From contig NZ_CP006019.1 of the NCBI RefSeq assembly GCF_000725425.1, positions 992,001 to 1,056,000 on the forward strand: a DNA stretch of 64,000 bases, given 5' to 3'. The notes below the pieces were generated by a model. The model was not told where the DNA came from. It saw only the letters and a list, made by a program, of their open reading frames with translations, and did not search any database. The position numbers and the translations under genes are program-made. Shown piece after piece: positions 33,106 through 41,688 of the stretch; position 1 is the stretch's first letter, and each line of letters begins with the position of its first letter. The DNA is from Palaeococcus pacificus DY20341. GTDB taxonomy: Archaea > Methanobacteriota_B > Thermococci > Thermococcales > Thermococcaceae.

Positions 33106-35013
33106 CTATTGTGCTTTCCTAACCTCCACCCAAGTTGAGTGATATGCCGAGGCTTTGCCGTATTCTTCTACGGTTGAGTCGCTCGTTAAAAAGTTCACGT
33201 TCCATCCCAAAAGTTTCGGCCAAAATGCTTTGTAAAGGAGCACTACTCCGCTTGGAACGTCCTCACTGAGTTTTGCCCTGGTCTTTATGCTCCCTTTTGA
33301 ATTGTACACCTCCACCAAATCCCCATCTTCGATTCCCCTTTCTTTAGCGTCTTTTGGGTTTATATACAGGTTGGGGTCTATTATGCCGTAGGTGTTGTGA
33401 TATTGGCTCGTTATGGTCATCCTATGCGTTGGACTCAGGAGCTGCAACCCCTTACCTTTTAAAGGCTTATATTCAGGGAATGGGTTTAATCCCCTCTCAG
33501 TGGCTCTTTGGGAATAAAATTCAATCCTTCCGCTCGGCGTTTTGTATTCTCTCTGTCTTTCGGGCACCTTCACAAAGCCTTTCTCCTTAAGCTCCTCCCA
33601 GCTTAACCCATTTTGCTCTAAGATTTTTCTAATTACTTGCTCTTCGCTCTCGTAGAGATAGGGATTATCTATTTCCAGGGCTTTCGCCAGGAGGGTAGTT
33701 ACTTCACGGTTGCTCTTGCCGTAGAGCTTTGTAACCGGTTCGTTCAGCATAACGTAGGGGTGGTAATAGGAGTCTGCTATGTCCAAGCGCTCGAAAAATG
33801 TATTTGCAGGAAGAACGATGTCCGCATGGAGAGCTGTGTCAGTTAAAAATATGTCGTGCACCACAACAAAAACATCGCTCTCTTTTAAAGCCTTCCTCAA
33901 ACGGTTTTGATTTGGTAGAGAAGCTAAAGGATTGGAGTTATAGATGTAGAGAAACTTTATCTCCCCACTTTCTATATGCTCAGCCAGCTCCATCTGCGGA
34001 ATTCTTCTAATAGGCTTTGTTCTTAAGAAAGACCCTTCAGCATAGCTTTTGTCTATGGTTTTCATATCATAGATAAAGCCGAACTTGTGGCCGACGAGGG
34101 CTGGAAGAATACTTATCGCTCTAACCGCTTCACCTCCGCTGAGGCTCCTTTGGAAGCCGTAGCCTATGTGAATTACACCCTTTTTCTCAGCGTAATTAAA
34201 GGCGAACTCTTCTATCGCATGCTTTGAAATCCCTGTTTCTGCACTTACAAAGTCCAAATCAAGACGTGACACGTATTTCTTGAATTCCTCAAACCCATAG
34301 ACATTTTTCTCAACGAAGGCCTTATCATAAAGCTCATTCTCGATTATAAGCTTAGCTATTGAAAGTGCGAACAGAACATCAGTGTTGGGCTTTATTTGGA
34401 AAAACTTATCGCTCCGCTTAGCAGTCTCTGTCTTTACAACGTCAACTACCCACTTTTCAAGCCCGTATCTTTTAGTCAACATAAATCCGTGGAGGTTTGT
34501 CCAAAAGGCGTTAATTCCCCAGTAAACAATTAATTTCTGATTTTTGAGATCTTCAGGGTTAAATCCTACTGCACTTCCATAAACGTCTTTCAAAGCCTCC
34601 TGCCCAGCCCGATCACAAATAGCATAATCTATGAAGCTGGCGTTTAGATAATGAAAAAGCCTTAGGGGGAATGAGTAATTTACTACCCCTCTATCTCCAG
34701 CATATTGGTAAACAAGGACGCTTTCACTCCCATTCTTTTTTATAGTTTCTTTCAACTTTTGAGCTATTAGGGATATGACTTCACTCCAATCGGCCCTTCT
34801 AAACTTACCTTCCCCTCTTCCGCCAGTGCGTATTAAGGGGCTTTTAAGCCTCTCCTCACTGTGAAACCACTTTGGGAGGAGAGCTCCTTTGGGACACAGC
34901 AAACCTTGGGTAATTGGATGGTTGGGATTTCCCCTCACTGTAAGCGTTCCATTTTTAAATTGACTTATTACAGAGCATGTATCGTAGCAGTCACGCATAC
35001 ATACGTTGAACAT
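33106..35013 (-). CDS. Molybdopterin (or tungstopterin) oxidoreductase, single-subunit gene
   Basis: 635 residues. N-terminal [4Fe-4S] motif CMRDCYDTCSV with the fourth Cys in LLCPKG. The pterin-binding regions cover the rest, including HADIVLPANTFFERLDIADSYYH and the C-terminal molydopterin-binding domain (about residues 520-630, RMTITSQYHN, GDLVEVYNSKG). It belongs to the DMSO reductase family. No electron-transfer or membrane subunit lies beside it. Its redox substrate is unknown; tungsten is likely in Thermococcales. Confidence 0.88.
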   Translation of the reverse strand: MFNVCMRDCYDTCSVISQFKNGTLTVRGNPNHPITQGLLCPKGALLPKWFHSEERLKSPLIRTGGRGEGKFRRADWSEVISLIAQKLKETIKKNGSESVLVYQYAGDRGVVNYSFPLRLFHYLNASFIDYAICDRAGQEALKDVYGSAVGFNPEDLKNQKLIVYWGINAFWTNLHGFMLTKRYGLEKWVVDVVKTETAKRSDKFFQIKPNTDVLFALSIAKLIIENELYDKAFVEKNVYGFEEFKKYVSRLDLDFVSAETGISKHAIEEFAFNYAEKKGVIHIGYGFQRSLSGGEAVRAISILPALVGHKFGFIYDMKTIDKSYAEGSFLRTKPIRRIPQMELAEHIESGEIKFLYIYNSNPLASLPNQNRLRKALKESDVFVVVHDIFLTDTALHADIVLPANTFFERLDIADSYYHPYVMLNEPVTKLYGKSNREVTTLLAKALEIDNPYLYESEEQVIRKILEQNGLSWEELKEKGFVKVPERQREYKTPSGRIEFYSQRATERGLNPFPEYKPLKGKGLQLLSPTHRMTITSQYHNTYGIIDPNLYINPKDAKERGIEDGDLVEVYNSKGSIKTRAKLSEDVPSGVVLLYKAFWPKLLGWNVNFLTSDSTVEEYGKASAYHSTWVEVRKAQ

Positions 35014-35040
35014 TTGACCACCAGGAGAAAATTAGAAATT

Positions 35041-35052
35041 CTTTTTAAAAAT
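35041..35052 (-). promoter_or_regulatory. TATA box of the molybdopterin oxidoreductase gene
   Basis: Minus strand TTTTTAAAAAG. Predicted start of transcription near 35022, next to the GGTGGTCAA ribosome binding site. The interval up to the KaiC promoter (about 35053-35225) is AT-rich and holds no gene. Confidence 0.5.
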
Positions 35053-35225
35053 TGTTTCCACATGTATTTGTTTTATATTCTAATTATCGAAACTTTTAAA
35101 GAATCTTGAAGATTTCGCTATATGGAGCTTTCCCCATTATAAAAATTTTAAAAGTTGGTCAAGGGTTATCCAAAAATCTTATAATAGTGTAACTCACAAA
35201 GAATTAAACAATGCAGTATTGGAAT

Positions 35226-35238
35226 CTCTTTATAAATT
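35226..35238 (+). promoter_or_regulatory. TATA box of the KaiC-like pair
   Basis: TCTTTATAAATTA. Transcription is expected close to 35258, giving a very short leader before AAGGTGGTA and ATG at 35265. Confidence 0.55.
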
Positions 35239-35264
35239 ATTGCTGATAATTGTGTAAGGTGGTA

Positions 35265-36017
35265 ATGATGACTCTTGAATATAAGATGAAAAGGATAAAA
35301 AGTGGAATCCCTGGCTTTGATGACCTTATTCAAGGGGGGTTCCCTGAGAACACGACTGTTTTAGTTGCCGGTGGTACGGGAACAGGAAAAACAACATTTG
35401 GCCTTCAGTTTATATATAAAGGTGCTGAAGAATATGGAGAGCCAGGAGTTTTTGTTACACTTGAAGAGAGAGCTAAAGATATTAGAAGAGAGGTTAAATC
35501 TTTCGGTTGGGACTTTAAAGCGTTAGAAAATAAGGGTCTAATAGCAATAATTGATGGGGTTAGCTCTGCTGTGGGTTTGCCCTCTGAAGAAAAGTTCGCT
35601 CTCGAGGAAAAGTTCAATATTGATAACTTTTTGAGATACATTTACAGGGTTGTCAAGTCAATAAACGCTAAGCGTTTGGTTATAGATTCGATTCCATCCC
35701 TAGCATTTAGACTTGAGGATGAAAGACAAATTAGGGAGGTTCTCCTTAAATTGAATACTATTCTTCTCGAAATGGGGGTTACAACAATTTTAACGACAGA
35801 GGCTCCTGATCCTCAAGCGGGCAAAATTAGCAGGTATGGTATTGAGGAGTACATCTCTAGGGGACTTGTCTTGCTGGATCTCCAAGAGAGAAACATTGAG
35901 CTTAAGCGCTATCTCCTTATTAGGAAGATGCGTGAAACGAAGCATTCAATGAGGAAGTATCCCTTTGAAATCACCAACACAGGAATCGTGGTTTACCCGA
36001 GTGGAGAAATATACTAG
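35265..36017 (+). CDS. KaiC-like RecA-fold ATPase, catalytic member
   Basis: About 250 residues. Walker A GGTGTGKTTFG near residue 36, the tandem glutamates FVTLEERA near residue 69, Walker B RLVIDSIPSLAF near residue 140, and a C-terminal KMRETKHSMRKYPFEITNTG typical of single-domain archaeal KaiC proteins. The ATG at 35265 follows AAGGTGGTA. Single KaiC domains in archaea act as signalling or regulatory ATPases. It is 14 nt ahead of its degenerate partner. Confidence 0.88.
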   Translation: MMTLEYKMKRIKSGIPGFDDLIQGGFPENTTVLVAGGTGTGKTTFGLQFIYKGAEEYGEPGVFVTLEERAKDIRREVKSFGWDFKALENKGLIAIIDGVSSAVGLPSEEKFALEEKFNIDNFLRYIYRVVKSINAKRLVIDSIPSLAFRLEDERQIREVLLKLNTILLEMGVTTILTTEAPDPQAGKISRYGIEEYISRGLVLLDLQERNIELKRYLLIRKMRETKHSMRKYPFEITNTGIVVYPSGEIY

Positions 36018-36040
36018 CAACGCTATCTCAGGTGATAACT

Positions 36041-36802
36041 TTGTTTCCAGATGACATCCTCCAAGATAGGATTGAGAAGGATATAACCCGAGTTTCGACT
36101 GGTATTATAGATGAGTTAATTACGGGGGGGATACCCAAAGGTAGCGTAATTCTTCTCATAGGTGATCCTAAAGCGGGAAAAACTACTTTTATAAGCCAAT
36201 TTATGTATAATCAGGTTATATACGGTGCCCCTGTTATTGGAATTCTTACAGACGTTTCAAAGTATGAGTTTTTGAGCAACAGCTTGGACTTTGGTTGGGA
36301 CTTTACACCCTATGTGGATGATAGACTCTTTATAATAGATGCCTATTCAAGCAGAATCGGTGGAAAACCAAAATTTGCATTTGAGGAGGCAACTATTACT
36401 AACGTTGCCGACATGGGACAAGTTATAAGTGTGATTAAAGACATAACCCTTAGAATTGTTCAAAATGCAAACCCTTCGTTCATAACAGGAGTTATTAGTT
36501 CATTAACTCCCTTATTCTTTGAATCAGAAGTTAAAGATATCTATAAGTTTTTAGAAGATCTAAAGGACTTGGCCCATAGGCACAAGCAGGTGTGGATATT
36601 AGAGATGAACTCGGGAATTGAGGCACCACATGTCGAAACTATGGTAAAAGCTATAGTTGATGGCATAATAGAGCTTAAGCTCATGGAAGAGGACAAAACT
36701 TTGAGAAGATACATGAGGGTCTATGGAATGAAGAGGACGAGGCATGTGCTATCATGGGTGCCTTACGAAATTACATCCACAGGAATACAGATTAAGCTTT
36801 GA
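36041..36802 (+). CDS. KaiC-like protein lacking catalytic residues
   Basis: 253 residues from a TTG at 36041 preceded by AGGTGATAAC. Walker A GDPKAGKTTF survives, but the catalytic glutamates seen in its neighbour are replaced by GILTDVSKY. The Walker B position reads SFITGVISSLTPLF without an acidic residue. The C-terminus MKRTRHVLSWVPYEITSTGIQI mirrors the partner. It may bind nucleotide but not hydrolyse it, and could be a regulatory subunit of a mixed complex. Confidence 0.78.
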   Translation: MFPDDILQDRIEKDITRVSTGIIDELITGGIPKGSVILLIGDPKAGKTTFISQFMYNQVIYGAPVIGILTDVSKYEFLSNSLDFGWDFTPYVDDRLFIIDAYSSRIGGKPKFAFEEATITNVADMGQVISVIKDITLRIVQNANPSFITGVISSLTPLFFESEVKDIYKFLEDLKDLAHRHKQVWILEMNSGIEAPHVETMVKAIVDGIIELKLMEEDKTLRRYMRVYGMKRTRHVLSWVPYEITSTGIQIKL

Positions 36803-36803
36803 T

Positions 36804-37799
36804 TTATTTTTTAATTTTTAGTCCCATTATTTTTCTGCATATTTCTAAGTGAAACTTCATCTCCTCGTATTCTCCTCTCAAGAGCATTTTGAGCTCGTTT
36901 AACTTGGCCTTCCCTCTAAATTCCCCAAATAGATATGCCCGGTTTATTTGAATTACTCCAAAAACTGCTGCGAGGTTGAATAGCAGGGCGCGAAGCTGAT
37001 GAGGTGCAGCAAACAGCTCATCGAGCTCTCCATGAGGATATTCAAACAAAAAGTGCTCTACTCCTTCGAGCTTTGCTATATCTGTCATAGCTATGTCTGC
37101 AGTTAAAAGTATGGTTAGGGGTGCGTTTTCTTGGTCGAATTTCTTTAAAGTCTTCACTATTAGCTCATCGTTGGTTCTTGCTTCCTCCTTTACGGACTCC
37201 ACTTCAATAGCCCTATCCTTCAGCTTGTCGAATTCTTTCAAGGCTATATATGCAGCCTTTCTTGATTTCATCTTCCTTTTGTTATAGAACTCATTTAAAA
37301 GCTCGCCGTGGTATAAAACCCTCCTCAATGCTTTTATATCCGCTGGTCGGTACTTAAAGTTCATTGAATTTTCAATTTCTTTCTTTACTAGGTCCACGAT
37401 GATTATTTCATAGCCTTTCAAAGGTTTGAAGTTTGATATGAATGAATGGTATAGCACATTGGTATCAGGAGCGAAGACAACTCCTTTTGTCAGCCCTTTA
37501 TAGAGCTCCAAACGCTCTAAGAACTCATCAACGTTGTCATAGCGTATTATGCCTGAGGCCAAAAAACACTCCCTAAAGTCTCTATATGTTGGCAGCTCCT
37601 CCAAAAACTCTTTTCTATCTTTTAGGAAGTCTCTGAAATTTTTTTCACTGGCTAAAACTTTAATCCTGTAGCCGTCGTCATAGACCTCAGCTTTTAGAAG
37701 GTCCATATTGTAAAGTGGGTAGCTAACGGTTATGCCTCTCTTCTGAATTAAATTTAAAAAAATTTGAAGCTCAGGCTTTTCTATTATCAGCTCCCTCAT
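36804..37799 (-). CDS. PIN-domain nuclease-like protein
   Basis: 331 residues. A PIN-type domain lies at about 105-240: D112 in FAPDTNVLYHSF, Glu in DLVKKEIENS near 141, TNDELIVKTLK near 210, and LLTADIAMTDIA near 235. These four acidic sites match PIN ribonucleases. The N-terminal 100 residues and the C-terminal 85 residues are unassigned. Its ATG overlaps the stop of the CARF-like gene by 4 nt, so the two are co-expressed. No typical small antitoxin is next to it. Confidence 0.72.
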   Translation of the reverse strand: MRELIIEKPELQIFLNLIQKRGITVSYPLYNMDLLKAEVYDDGYRIKVLASEKNFRDFLKDRKEFLEELPTYRDFRECFLASGIIRYDNVDEFLERLELYKGLTKGVVFAPDTNVLYHSFISNFKPLKGYEIIIVDLVKKEIENSMNFKYRPADIKALRRVLYHGELLNEFYNKRKMKSRKAAYIALKEFDKLKDRAIEVESVKEEARTNDELIVKTLKKFDQENAPLTILLTADIAMTDIAKLEGVEHFLFEYPHGELDELFAAPHQLRALLFNLAAVFGVIQINRAYLFGEFRGKAKLNELKMLLRGEYEEMKFHLEICRKIMGLKIKK

Positions 37800-38266
37800 T
37801 GCTTATCCTCCATAAAATCCTTGAGAATTTGAATCTGCATCGGGATCATCATGTAGGGCCTGTTGGCAAACTCCATGCTTCGAATTGCCAAATAGAATAC
37901 ATGGTCAACTTTTAAAGGAATGCCATGAATTAGAGCTCCTGCAACTAAAGCTTTTCTCCCGGAGGTTATTTCAACTGCAATTTCACACCCTCTCGATTTT
38001 AGCTCTCGTAAAAGCTCTCCAATTTTTTTGTCTGCCTCCAAAAAATTGGCCTCCTCAATTATCTTCCAACTTATCTTTGGTTTAAATCCAAATGCTTCAG
38101 AAATTATCTCTAAGGCTTCAACAGCTTTAGGAAGCTTGTCCACGTAGATATCTTCAAGAAATATGTAAATTTCGTCAGGATGGTACTTTTTGTGCATGAC
38201 AACCGCGTAGTAAGCGTTTATCATTGCCCATGTAGAGCGGCCCAGCATAGTTACGTAAGCTTTCAT
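37796..38266 (-). CDS. CARF-like Rossmann-fold protein paired with the PIN protein
   Basis: 156 residues. A Rossmann-like pattern: strand YVTMLGRS, helix, strand DEIYIFLED, long helical middle, then IAVEITSGRKALVAGALIHG (97-115) and VDHVFYLAI. The ITSGRKA segment occupies the place of the D(I/T)TGGTK motif of CRISPR-associated Rossmann-fold domains that bind cyclic oligoadenylates. The match is partial (S-G-R for G-G-T). It is the first gene of a two-gene unit with a PIN nuclease. Confidence 0.55.
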   Translation of the reverse strand: MKAYVTMLGRSTWAMINAYYAVVMHKKYHPDEIYIFLEDIYVDKLPKAVEALEIISEAFGFKPKISWKIIEEANFLEADKKIGELLRELKSRGCEIAVEITSGRKALVAGALIHGIPLKVDHVFYLAIRSMEFANRPYMMIPMQIQILKDFMEDKQ

Positions 38267-38275
38267 AGTATCACG

Positions 38276-38737
38276 CTAATCAATTAGTATCAACCCATAC
38301 AAAACGCTTTCGTTGAAGTCAATCTTCACAAGCTTGAAAAGCTCAATACCAATGGCATCCAGTGAGGGCCTCACTTTTGTGGGCATACTGCACTCTCCAT
38401 TTCTTTGAAAACTGCACTCCTCACATAGGTTACAGTTTCCAGGGAAAAGCCCAAAGGCATAGTAATAGCCTGCTTTGAAAAATTCTTCTTCCTTTTTGAG
38501 GAGATAATTTATGGCATCCCTCTTTTCTCTGTCAAAGTTCTCATAGTCGATTTCGAACTTGATTAGGAGAGCTTTCTTAAAATGTCCTACCCACTCCTTT
38601 GCTTCCTTCCAAGATGGAGTATGAGGGGGGCATGAAGGAGATTTCCCATACATTGGACACGCTCTACACTTCCAAATAGGCCGCGGGGAAATCACTATGT
38701 CCCCTGCACTGATTTCACGCTCAGAGATTATCCTCAT
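38276..38737 (-). CDS. DUF2284 metal-binding protein
   Basis: 153 residues. Two Cys clusters: KCRACPMYGKSPSCPPHTP near the N-terminus and NCNLCEECSFQRNGECSMP in the C-terminal half, eight or more Cys in all, as in DUF2284 (predicted metal or Fe-S binding). The ATG at 38735-38737 follows GGTGGTTCA. It lies 10 nt after the small hypothetical gene on the same strand. Function is unknown. Confidence 0.8.
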   Translation of the reverse strand: MRIISEREISAGDIVISPRPIWKCRACPMYGKSPSCPPHTPSWKEAKEWVGHFKKALLIKFEIDYENFDREKRDAINYLLKKEEEFFKAGYYYAFGLFPGNCNLCEECSFQRNGECSMPTKVRPSLDAIGIELFKLVKIDFNESVLYGLILID

Positions 38738-38747
38738 TGAACCACCG

Positions 38748-38927
38748 CTAATCTTCGAGGTCATACACAACAATTTTGACTTTCTTGCCTTTCACGACTT
38801 CTTTGAGCTCCCACCAGAGTTTAGTTGGGCTTTCTTTTTTGTGGACTATTTTGTCTCCTTCCCTAATTTCAACCGCTTTCTCGTTGTATTCGACAAAGAC
38901 GCCTTCCTTAGTGAAAATCTGTCTCAT
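38748..38927 (-). CDS. Small conserved hypothetical protein (59 aa)
   Basis: A charged 59-residue protein (MRQIFTKEGVFVEYNEKAV..., ending KVKIVVYDLED) with an alternating pattern that suggests a small beta-rich fold. The ATG at 38925-38927 follows GGGGTGGTGGGA. It is flanked on the same strand by a HAD phosphatase gene (11 nt) and DUF2284 (10 nt). No function is proposed. Confidence 0.65.
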   Translation of the reverse strand: MRQIFTKEGVFVEYNEKAVEIREGDKIVHKKESPTKLWWELKEVVKGKKVKIVVYDLED

Positions 38928-38938
38928 TCCCACCACCC

Positions 38939-39580
38939 CTAAATTTCTTTCGTTATCTTCATCAGCTCGTAGAGAGTCCTTATCTCGTAATCTGAAAAGT
39001 AGTAGTCATTTTCCCCATTTCTGTTTATCCAAATTCCTTTCATTCCAACATTTTTAGCTCCAAAAACATCCTGGTGTAGGCTGTCGCCCACCATAGCTGC
39101 ATCTTTTGGCTCAATACCTGCTTCTTTGAGAGCATAGAAGAAAATTTTTGGATCTGGCTTTACTGTGTTTACATCTTCTCTCGTTACAATAACGTCGAAG
39201 TACTTAGACAGCTTAGTTAAGCGAAGCTTTAACCTTTGATACTCAGGCCCGCTGGTTATCACTCCCAAAAGGTATCCTTCTTTTTTGAGCCATTCAAGCG
39301 TGGGTTTTACGTCAGGAAAAACTGTGAGCTTGTGGGGATAGGCTTTTAAAAGCTCCTCATACGTGATATCCACTCCAAAAAGCTTAAAGAAGAAGTTCCA
39401 ATCATGCCACTCGTAGGTCTCTCTCCGGCCAATAATCTCCTTTAAAAATAAATCTCTTGCTTTTTTCTTTGTTATGCCGAGCCTTTTTGAGAGCTGACTG
39501 TAAACTTGGGGCAAAAGGAGCATTATTAGGGGCTTCTCAGATAACAGAGTCTCATCGATATCAAAGAAAACAGCCTTCAT
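38939..39580 (-). CDS. HAD superfamily hydrolase
   Basis: 213 residues. Motif I FFDIDETLL, motif II ITSG near residue 110, a Lys in motif III (TVKPDPKIF), and motif IV MVGDSLHQDVFGAKN. The cap is helical, as in class I phosphatases such as phosphoglycolate phosphatase. It converges on none; it follows the FtsZ-like gene by 1 nt and belongs to the same run of minus-strand genes. Confidence 0.9.
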   Translation of the reverse strand: MKAVFFDIDETLLSEKPLIMLLLPQVYSQLSKRLGITKKKARDLFLKEIIGRRETYEWHDWNFFFKLFGVDITYEELLKAYPHKLTVFPDVKPTLEWLKKEGYLLGVITSGPEYQRLKLRLTKLSKYFDVIVTREDVNTVKPDPKIFFYALKEAGIEPKDAAMVGDSLHQDVFGAKNVGMKGIWINRNGENDYYFSDYEIRTLYELMKITKEI

Positions 39581-39581
39581 T

Positions 39582-40346
39582 TCACCACCTCTTGATTAGC
39601 AGAGCTAGCACTTCCACGTCGTCGTTTGACTCGTTATCTATCTGAACGCCCCATATTATGTCCTTTTCCTCTAAAATCTCTTGAAAGTGGTTTAGGATTT
39701 TGTGGGCGTTGCTTAGAGGGACGTTCCTCCCTGCTCGTATGTTTATCAGTCCTCTCTCCCAAATTCCCCAATGCCAGTTGAAGTCGATTTCATTAATTAG
39801 CCTCAATATACCAACGTTTCCGCCTTTAATCATGGCAAAAAAGTCCGCATAGTCAACGTTCACTAACATGTTCGCTTCCAAATAGTTGTAGAGCTTTGAG
39901 AACATTTCTCCAATCCTCTTACCTGCCGCATTGAATGCATCCTTTAAAGAGGCCTCCTTGTATTCGTCCAAAACTTCCCACAAGGAGTCATAGAAGACTG
40001 TCTCAAATGTTCCAGCCCACGTAGGCTTTTCAGTGTTCACAAGCTCTATGTATGGCGTGAGCACATAAGCTAGCCTCATGACATCACTTGGAAGGTAAAA
40101 ATCAATTATCTTAGCGATTTCAATGTTCATAGGCTTTTTTTCAAAAATCAGCCATAATATAGCATTCTTATCAACTTTCTTGAAGAAATCCTCAACTTCA
40201 TCAATGAAAGCCTTTTTGTTGAGTAAGTAATCGGAAGTATCAATAACAACTCTCGTTGCTTCAGGTATATTTATATTCCTAACTATAAGCGAGCCATTGT
40301 TTCCAATACCCACAAAAATATGGTTAAAAGGAAAAGAAACTTCCAT
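39582..40346 (-). CDS. Degenerate FtsZ/tubulin-like protein
   Basis: 254 residues. The N-terminal FVGIGNNGSLIVRNI and VVIDTSDYLL align with the FtsZ loop 1 and NTD region. The C-terminal VNVDYADFFAMIKGGNVGI, GLINIRAGRNVPLSNAHKIL and IIWGVQIDN align with FtsZ IN(V)DFADV, ALINITGG and IIFGAVID. The central GGGTGSG signature is absent; its place is taken by FEKKPMNIEIAKI. At 254 residues it is shorter than FtsZ. It likely lost GTPase activity. Assignment rests on motif comparison by eye. Confidence 0.6.
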   Translation of the reverse strand: MEVSFPFNHIFVGIGNNGSLIVRNINIPEATRVVIDTSDYLLNKKAFIDEVEDFFKKVDKNAILWLIFEKKPMNIEIAKIIDFYLPSDVMRLAYVLTPYIELVNTEKPTWAGTFETVFYDSLWEVLDEYKEASLKDAFNAAGKRIGEMFSKLYNYLEANMLVNVDYADFFAMIKGGNVGILRLINEIDFNWHWGIWERGLINIRAGRNVPLSNAHKILNHFQEILEEKDIIWGVQIDNESNDDVEVLALLIKRW

Positions 40347-40355
40347 GAAAATCCC

Positions 40356-41576
40356 CTATTCTAAAGTAGCGTGCTTTTTCTTCATATCCTTTTCGGTCTT
40401 TTGGAATGTTGCCATGAGGAGAGCTATTATTCCGTCGAGGAATATCATTGTAGAGTCCTCAAAGAGCGTCCCCATCGGGGCTACCCACTTATACTCGGTG
40501 AGCATTTGCCTTGCTATATAATCGGTTGGAACGTCTGTTTTTGCTCTTCCTGGGATTGTGACAACTACATCAGATATTCTTCCTAGAGTCGAGTTCTTAT
40601 ATGATGTTAGAGCTACTACTTTTCCTCCTTGGTCTTTAGCTATCTCCGCTGCATCTACTATGCTCTTTGTCTCACCGCTTCCGCTGATTGCTATGAGTAA
40701 ATCCCCTTCTCCAAATGCAGGAGTTATTGTTTCACCGACAACGTAAACGTTAAAGTCAAGGTGCATCAGGCGCATAGCAAAAGCCTTTCCTACCAGACCG
40801 CTTCTTCCAGCACCGTAAATAAAGATTTTATTTGCTCCAATCATTGCGTCGATCATTCCTCTAACTTCTTCGAGCTTTAGTGCATCTACTACATGATTTA
40901 TGTGATCCATTATGTCTCTCATAGCCTTTTTGATTGTGAGCATGTATTCACCCCAAAAGAGGTCTATAATCTTCCTCGTGGTTTCTTCTGGATCTTTTGC
41001 CTTTGTTATTGCTCCTCCGACAATTATAATTGTGGCGCCCATCTCAACGACTTTTGGTATTGTCTCTAAGTTCAGCCCTCCAGCAACTGCAACCGGTATT
41101 TTTACAGCTTTTACAACTTTTTCTAGGTCTTCTAGTGGGGATTTCCCTTGAACTTGCTCATCGATTCCTGTATGGACTAATATATAGTCAACTCCCATCT
41201 TCTCAAGTTGCTTTGCTCTCGCAACCTTATCCTTGACACCGATTAAATCTACCATAACCCTTATTCCATACCTCTTTGCTACCTTAACAGCATCTTTGAT
41301 TGTTTTATCATCTGCAACCCCAAGAATAGAGACAACATCTGCTCCATGCCTTACGGCCATTTCTACCTCCAAAGCCCCTGTGTCCATTGTTTTTAGATCT
41401 GCCACGACCTTTCTATCAGGGAACCTGCGCTTCATGAGCTCAACAGCTCTCATACCCTCCTTCTTGATGAGTGGAGTTCCAACTTCAAGCCAATGGGCTC
41501 CTCCGTGAGCAGCTTTCTCAGCTATGGACATAGCTTGCTCAATATCGGTTAAATCCAGTGCAACTTGCAGGATCAT
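40356..41576 (-). CDS. hps-phi: Bifunctional 3-hexulose-6-phosphate synthase/6-phospho-3-hexuloisomerase
   Basis: 406 residues. The N-terminal HPS half (1-210: LQVALDLTDIEQA, VADLKTMDTGALE, VHTGIDEQVQG) is an orotidine decarboxylase-like barrel. The C-terminal PHI half (215-406: FIYGAGRSGLVGKAFAMRLMHL, ISGSGETKSIVDAA) is a SIS isomerase. The fusion interconverts ribulose 5-phosphate plus formaldehyde with fructose 6-phosphate and supplies ribose phosphate in Thermococcales, which lack the usual pentose phosphate route. The ATG at 41576 follows GGAGGCACTCAAG. Confidence 0.95.
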   Translation of the reverse strand: MILQVALDLTDIEQAMSIAEKAAHGGAHWLEVGTPLIKKEGMRAVELMKRRFPDRKVVADLKTMDTGALEVEMAVRHGADVVSILGVADDKTIKDAVKVAKRYGIRVMVDLIGVKDKVARAKQLEKMGVDYILVHTGIDEQVQGKSPLEDLEKVVKAVKIPVAVAGGLNLETIPKVVEMGATIIIVGGAITKAKDPEETTRKIIDLFWGEYMLTIKKAMRDIMDHINHVVDALKLEEVRGMIDAMIGANKIFIYGAGRSGLVGKAFAMRLMHLDFNVYVVGETITPAFGEGDLLIAISGSGETKSIVDAAEIAKDQGGKVVALTSYKNSTLGRISDVVVTIPGRAKTDVPTDYIARQMLTEYKWVAPMGTLFEDSTMIFLDGIIALLMATFQKTEKDMKKKHATLE

Positions 41577-41688
41577 CTTGAGTGCCTCCATAAGAGTTTG
41601 TCAATAGGAACTCCTTTCGAGCATTTTTAACTTTAACTATTCAAGTGTTGAAGAGAACAATTAGGGAATAGACAAATTTATGACAAGC

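Noticed and set aside
11934-38266. A linked CRISPR-Cas locus
   Set aside because: No cas1, cas2, cas3, cas6, cas10 or other effector gene found in the window. The CARF-like/PIN pair is 23 kb away and its link to CRISPR is only suggested.
40356-41576. Novel fusion enzyme
   Set aside because: HPS-PHI fusion is already well known in Thermococcales.
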